The notes beneath the pieces are model-generated. The model worked only from the letters and a program-made list of their open reading frames with translations. It was not told where the DNA came from and made no database searches. From Brevibacillus gelatini (lineage in GTDB: Bacteria; Bacillota; Bacilli; Brevibacillales; Brevibacillaceae), in contig NZ_RHHS01000012.1 in assembly GCF_003710935.1 (NCBI RefSeq), positions 120,588 through 184,587 on the forward strand: DNA of 64,000 nt, in the 5' to 3' direction. Of this stretch, positions 61,284-64,000 are shown piece by piece (the first letter of the stretch is position 1; each line of letters begins with the position of its first letter). A program made the translations under genes and the position numbers.

Positions 61284-61595
61284 TTAGTCGTACCACAGTT
61301 CCAGCATGCCGACCGGAAAGCCGGTCTGCTCGTCCGAGTCAGGGAAGCGGCCCCAGGCAAACACGCCGTTGAAATAATCAATGGTAAACGGCTGATCGTA
61401 ATTGGCGACACTGTACTTTCCGCCAATGCGAAATTCTCCCGTCCCCAAATAATACGACTTCGCCATGAAATACTTTTGCGTAATAATGGCAAGCTGTGAC
61501 TCGTCACCCAGTTTCTTTTTCTCCTCGGCTTCCGCGAGCAGGCGTTCCATCTCCTCCTGCAGCTCAGCGAGAGTCATTTGGCTGTACAAACGCAA
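61284..61595 (-). CDS. DUF1811 family protein, YfhH-like
   Basis: A 103-residue protein matching B. subtilis YfhH: RLYSQMTLAELQEEMERLL, then QKYFMAKSYYLGTGEFRIGGKY and FTIDYFNGVFAWGRF. Function unknown. The TTG at 61595 is chosen because GGGGG lies 8 bases upstream and the N-terminal YSQMT is part of the family; starting at the internal ATG would remove it. Confidence 0.83.
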   Translation of the reverse strand: MRLYSQMTLAELQEEMERLLAEAEEKKKLGDESQLAIITQKYFMAKSYYLGTGEFRIGGKYSVANYDQPFTIDYFNGVFAWGRFPDSDEQTGFPVGMLELWYD

Positions 61596-61693
61596 CGGAC
61601 TGCCCCCTTTCCATACAGGTATATTGTAACAAAAGACAGGGGAAAAGGCGATGGATGGAGAATGCTCTAAGGAGAATGGAGGCGAAGAACACA

Positions 61694-62458
61694 ATGACAC
61701 GATTTGACTTGACTGGGAAAAAAGCAATCATTACCGGAGCGGGCAGAGGCATCGGCAAAGCACTGGCTGTCGGTCTGGCAGAGGCAGGCGCACAAGTCGC
61801 CGTCGTCTCGCGAACCGAGTCAGACTTGCAGGAAGTCGTGCAGGCGATTGAGTCCAAAGGCGGAGTAGCCTGTCCAATCGCAGCGGATGTGACCGAAGCA
61901 GGGGCTGCGGAAAAAATCGTAGCCCAAGCCATGGAAGCGTTGGGCGGCTTGCATATCCTCGTGAACAACGCTGGCATGAACATTCGGAAAAAAGCCCATG
62001 AAGTGAGTGAGGAAGAGTGGGATCGCATCATGGATCTGAACCTGAAGGCGGCGTTTTTCTTGAGCCAGGCTGCCGCCAGGTCGATGTGCGAGCAGCGCTA
62101 TGGACGGATCGTCAACATCGCATCTGTCGCAGGACTTGTGGCGCTCCGCACAGGTGTGGTCTATGGAGCGAGCAAGGCCGGTCTCATTCAGATGACGCGC
62201 GTGCTTGCGCTGGAGTGGAGCAAGTTTGGCGTCAATGTCAACGCAATTGCGCCGTGGTATTTCCGCACGCCGCTGACAGAAGCGCTGTTGAACGACGAGG
62301 TGTTTGTCCAGGAAGTGTTGCAGCGGACGCCGAGCGGACGAATTGGCGATGTGGAAGATTTGGTTGGCCCTGCGATTTTCCTCGCGTCCGATGCGGCTGC
62401 TTACATATCCGGTCAAACGATTGCAGTGGACGGCGGCATGTCCGTGTACGGCTTCTGA
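61694..62458 (+). CDS. Short-chain dehydrogenase/reductase
   Basis: A 254-residue classical SDR: nucleotide motif GAGRGIG at residues 15-21, NNAG near 92, catalytic Ser in IVNIASVAG and YxxxK in YGASK near 158. FDLTGKKAIITG and the IAPWYFRTPLT segment resemble gluconate 5-dehydrogenases and related sugar or alcohol SDRs; substrate unknown. ATG 61694 with GGAGG 11 bases upstream is chosen; another in-frame ATG at 61676 has too short a spacing. Confidence 0.88.
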   Translation: MTRFDLTGKKAIITGAGRGIGKALAVGLAEAGAQVAVVSRTESDLQEVVQAIESKGGVACPIAADVTEAGAAEKIVAQAMEALGGLHILVNNAGMNIRKKAHEVSEEEWDRIMDLNLKAAFFLSQAAARSMCEQRYGRIVNIASVAGLVALRTGVVYGASKAGLIQMTRVLALEWSKFGVNVNAIAPWYFRTPLTEALLNDEVFVQEVLQRTPSGRIGDVEDLVGPAIFLASDAAAYISGQTIAVDGGMSVYGF

Positions 62459-62515
62459 TGATTTGCCGTGAAAAAGAGGACAGCAACCATGGGTCGATCA
62501 TTAGCAAAAAAAAGT

Positions 62516-62735
62516 GGCATTCCCGAAGGGGAATGCCAAATTAATTGGGGGCGATTGAGAAAAGGAACGATTGGCGTAATGGACTGGATTGCTCTCACCC
62601 AATACAGTCCATGAACCAGCTACTGTTAGCGTAGGCATACGTAGATGGAAACGACGTTCGATCTGCCCATGCTTACGTTAAAGAAGTCATTCTGGGAAGA
62701 ATATCGTACTTTTTCTCAATGCGTTGAAAAAGTGC
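62516..62735. ncRNA. Candidate structured RNA region with four hairpins
   Basis: Four consecutive hairpins lie in the 351-base gap between the SDR and SleB-like genes: GGCATTCCC/GGGGAATGCC (62516-62537), ATGGACTG/CAGTCCAT (62579-62612), a 13-bp stem with two G-U pairs valid only as plus-strand RNA (62626-62681), and GTACTTTTTC/GAAAAAGTGC (62706-62735). On the minus strand the first hairpin is followed by eight T and would be a terminator. No frame with a ribosome site exists. Strand and identity are open. Confidence 0.4.
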
Positions 62736-62809
62736 TTACAAATACAAGATACCAGCCAAAAGTAAAAGCGGGATAAAATAAAAATAAATCATTATTAAAT
62801 TTTTTTTGA

Positions 62810-63436
62810 TTAGCGTGCAAACCGATGGTTGCCAATCACGACGGTCTGGGGTCTGGACCAGATCCATCTGGATGTAGCGGTATCAGGATTAAAGAAGTAG
62901 AGAGAACCTTTGCTCGGGTCCTTCCCATTTAGCGCATCCGCGACTGCTTTCCTGGCACTCTCATTGGTCCTGGTCGGCAGCTTGCCATTTCGCACTGGCG
63001 AAAACGCGTTGGGGGCGAAAATTACCTCCCGTACCGTATTTGGAAATTGTGAAGAAACTACCCGATTCAAAACGACAGCAGCAATCGCTACCTGTCCCTC
63101 ATACGGTTCCCCACGGCCTTCCGCATAGACCAGCCGGGCAAGCAGTTCCATATCCCTGTCTGAAATTTTAACGTCTCCAAAGCGAATCACTTTGCGGTGA
63201 GCGTCCCGGCTGACCTGGACGGAATCGCGTTTTATTTGTTGGTTAGGGATAGTTGTTTTTGCTTCCTTTTTTTCAGCTTGTCCAGATGCAACGATGGCTT
63301 GCCCTGGAGCAGCTGCTGATTTGTTCAAATGAGGTGCCGTAGCGCTCGTCGGTGTGACGAACAGGCACAGAAGAAGCAAGGCAAAACTGTTGAGAAAGAA
63401 GAAAAAGCGCATTCGCGCTTCCCGTGTCTTCATCAT
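62810..63436 (-). CDS. SleB-like cell wall hydrolase
   Basis: A 208-residue exported or membrane-anchored protein. A basic start and hydrophobic segment (residues about 9-27) precede a linker and a SleB/Hydrolase_2 domain: LLARLVYAEGRGEPYEGQVAIAAVVLNRV with the catalytic Glu in AEGRGEP, IFAPNAFSPV and SLYFFNP. It should be a lytic transglycosylase acting on spore cortex or wall peptidoglycan. No peptidoglycan-binding domain is present, unlike SleB itself. ATG 63436 follows AAGGAG at about 11 bases. Confidence 0.86.
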   Translation of the reverse strand: MMKTREARMRFFFFLNSFALLLLCLFVTPTSATAPHLNKSAAAPGQAIVASGQAEKKEAKTTIPNQQIKRDSVQVSRDAHRKVIRFGDVKISDRDMELLARLVYAEGRGEPYEGQVAIAAVVLNRVVSSQFPNTVREVIFAPNAFSPVRNGKLPTRTNESARKAVADALNGKDPSKGSLYFFNPDTATSRWIWSRPQTVVIGNHRFAR

Positions 63437-63628
63437 AGTGAGAACCACTCCTTTTCGCTTTTTGCTTTTGATTGCGGAAGCGAATCGGGTCTTTTGAAAG
63501 TCTAGCGGTAAAGATTGCATAGCGCAAGAGGAAATTGGTTCCACAGAACTATTTACTAATTCAGATAATTGTGGAAGATAGAGTGCGGATCGCCAATAAA
63601 GCCTTGATTTTCCTGGGCGGACAAACAC

Positions 63629-63659
63629 AAAACACCACTGCTTCGTACAGTGGTGTTTT
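63629..63659 (-). terminator. Cyclophilin gene terminator
   Basis: AAAACACCACTG/CAGTGGTGTTTT with a 7-base loop lies 20 bases past the stop. Confidence 0.82.
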
Positions 63660-63679
63660 AGTGTTCTGGTCAAAAAGTC

Positions 63680-64000
63680 TTACTTTTCTGTAATGGTTAC
63701 GGTGTTGATTTTGATCGGTTGCTCCGGCACGCTCAGCTCGCCCGTTTGCGGATGCTTTTTCACTTTGGTGCTCGCAATTTTTTGCACGACATCCATGCCG
63801 CCTACGACTTTTCCGAAAATGGTGTATTTCGGTACGTTTTCCAAACCTTCCACATCTTTTCCGGAACCGATGAAAAATTGGCTGCCGTTCGTGTTTGGTC
63901 CGGCATTGGCCATCGCGACGACGCCGACCTCGTATTTGTGACCGTTTTTCAGCTCATCCTCGAACGTGTAGCCAGGGCCGCCAGTACCATTGCCTAAGGT
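63680..64000 (-). CDS. Cyclophilin-type peptidyl-prolyl isomerase (5' end outside the window)
   Basis: The frame is open to the window edge, so 107 C-terminal codons are seen. GTGGPGYTFEDE, VAMANAGPNTNGSQFFI and the TIFGKVVGGMDVVQKI segment are the cyclophilin core, with the active-site Gln and Phe of SQFFI. It catalyses cis-trans isomerisation of proline bonds. Whether a lipoprotein signal is present cannot be seen. Confidence 0.93.
   Translation of the reverse strand, partial: TLGNGTGGPGYTFEDELKNGHKYEVGVVAMANAGPNTNGSQFFIGSGKDVEGLENVPKYTIFGKVVGGMDVVQKIASTKVKKHPQTGELSVPEQPIKINTVTITEK

Overview
The window looks like chromosomal DNA of an aerobic, endospore-forming member of the Bacillota, most likely Brevibacillus or a close Paenibacillaceae relative. 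This rests on Bacillus-type ribosome binding sites, frequent GTG and TTG starts, many sporulation genes (cotE, spoVK, a YheC/YheD ATP-grasp, sspP, a Spo0E-like gene, a SleB-like hydrolase), an SLH-domain surface protein, and a gene order (miaB-ricA-cotE-mutS-mutL-miaA-hfq-spoVK-hflX-ynbB-glnR-glnA-lexA-yneA) that follows the Bacillus subtilis chromosome with local insertions. I see no rRNA, tRNA, CRISPR array, prophage or intact insertion sequence. The taxonomic call is inference from gene content and order.

Layout. 1-2.1 kb: end of korA and complete korB, a 2-oxoacid:ferredoxin oxidoreductase. 2.1-10 kb: YkvI-like membrane protein, MBL hydrolase, tRNA methyltransferase (YtqB/MnmM type), YheC/YheD ATP-grasp, c-di-AMP receptor darB, lipL with an acyltransferase, and an SLH protein. 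10.3-21.5 kb: tRNA modification, sporulation and mismatch repair block (miaB, ricA, cotE, a phiEco32-type amidoligase, mutS, mutL, a methyltransferase, miaA, hfq). 21.7-27 kb: two MFS exporters, a MarR regulator with a visible operator, a VOC remnant, a second divergent IF-3 and a DUF4184 protein. 27-33 kb: spoVK, hflX, ynbB and the GlnR-controlled glnR-glnA operon. 33-41.7 kb: FusB-type EF-G-binding protein, small regulators, the lexA/yneA SOS pair, crcB, helD, an unusual IscA-fold protein and an esterase. 42-47 kb: the pyruvate dehydrogenase operon pdhABCD. 47-64 kb: small sporulation genes, a HEPN protein, ABC-F ATPase, DEAD-box helicase, amino acid permease, protein kinase, several DUF proteins, an SDR, a SleB-like hydrolase and part of a cyclophilin.

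How the genes work together. PDH and LipL belong to lipoate-dependent central metabolism. MiaA makes i6A37 in tRNA and MiaB thiomethylates it, while YtqB/MnmM probably methylates the wobble uridine. LexA controls itself and the division inhibitor YneA. GlnR controls its own operon with glutamine synthetase. RicA, CotE, SpoVK, YheC/YheD, Spo0E-like and SspP proteins span entry into sporulation, coat assembly, spore maturation and spore content.

The points most worth a second look are: the amidoligase inserted between cotE and mutS; an IscA-fold protein without cysteine that carries an HxHxDH motif; a 5' leader with mutually exclusive hairpins ahead of a CD3324-type gene; a four-hairpin non-coding segment near 62.6 kb; an IF-3 paralogue overlapped by a 28-codon upstream frame; and a solitary HEPN-domain protein. 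Several genes shorter than 60 codons (Spo0E-like, sspP and three unknowns) were found by reading the sequence directly.
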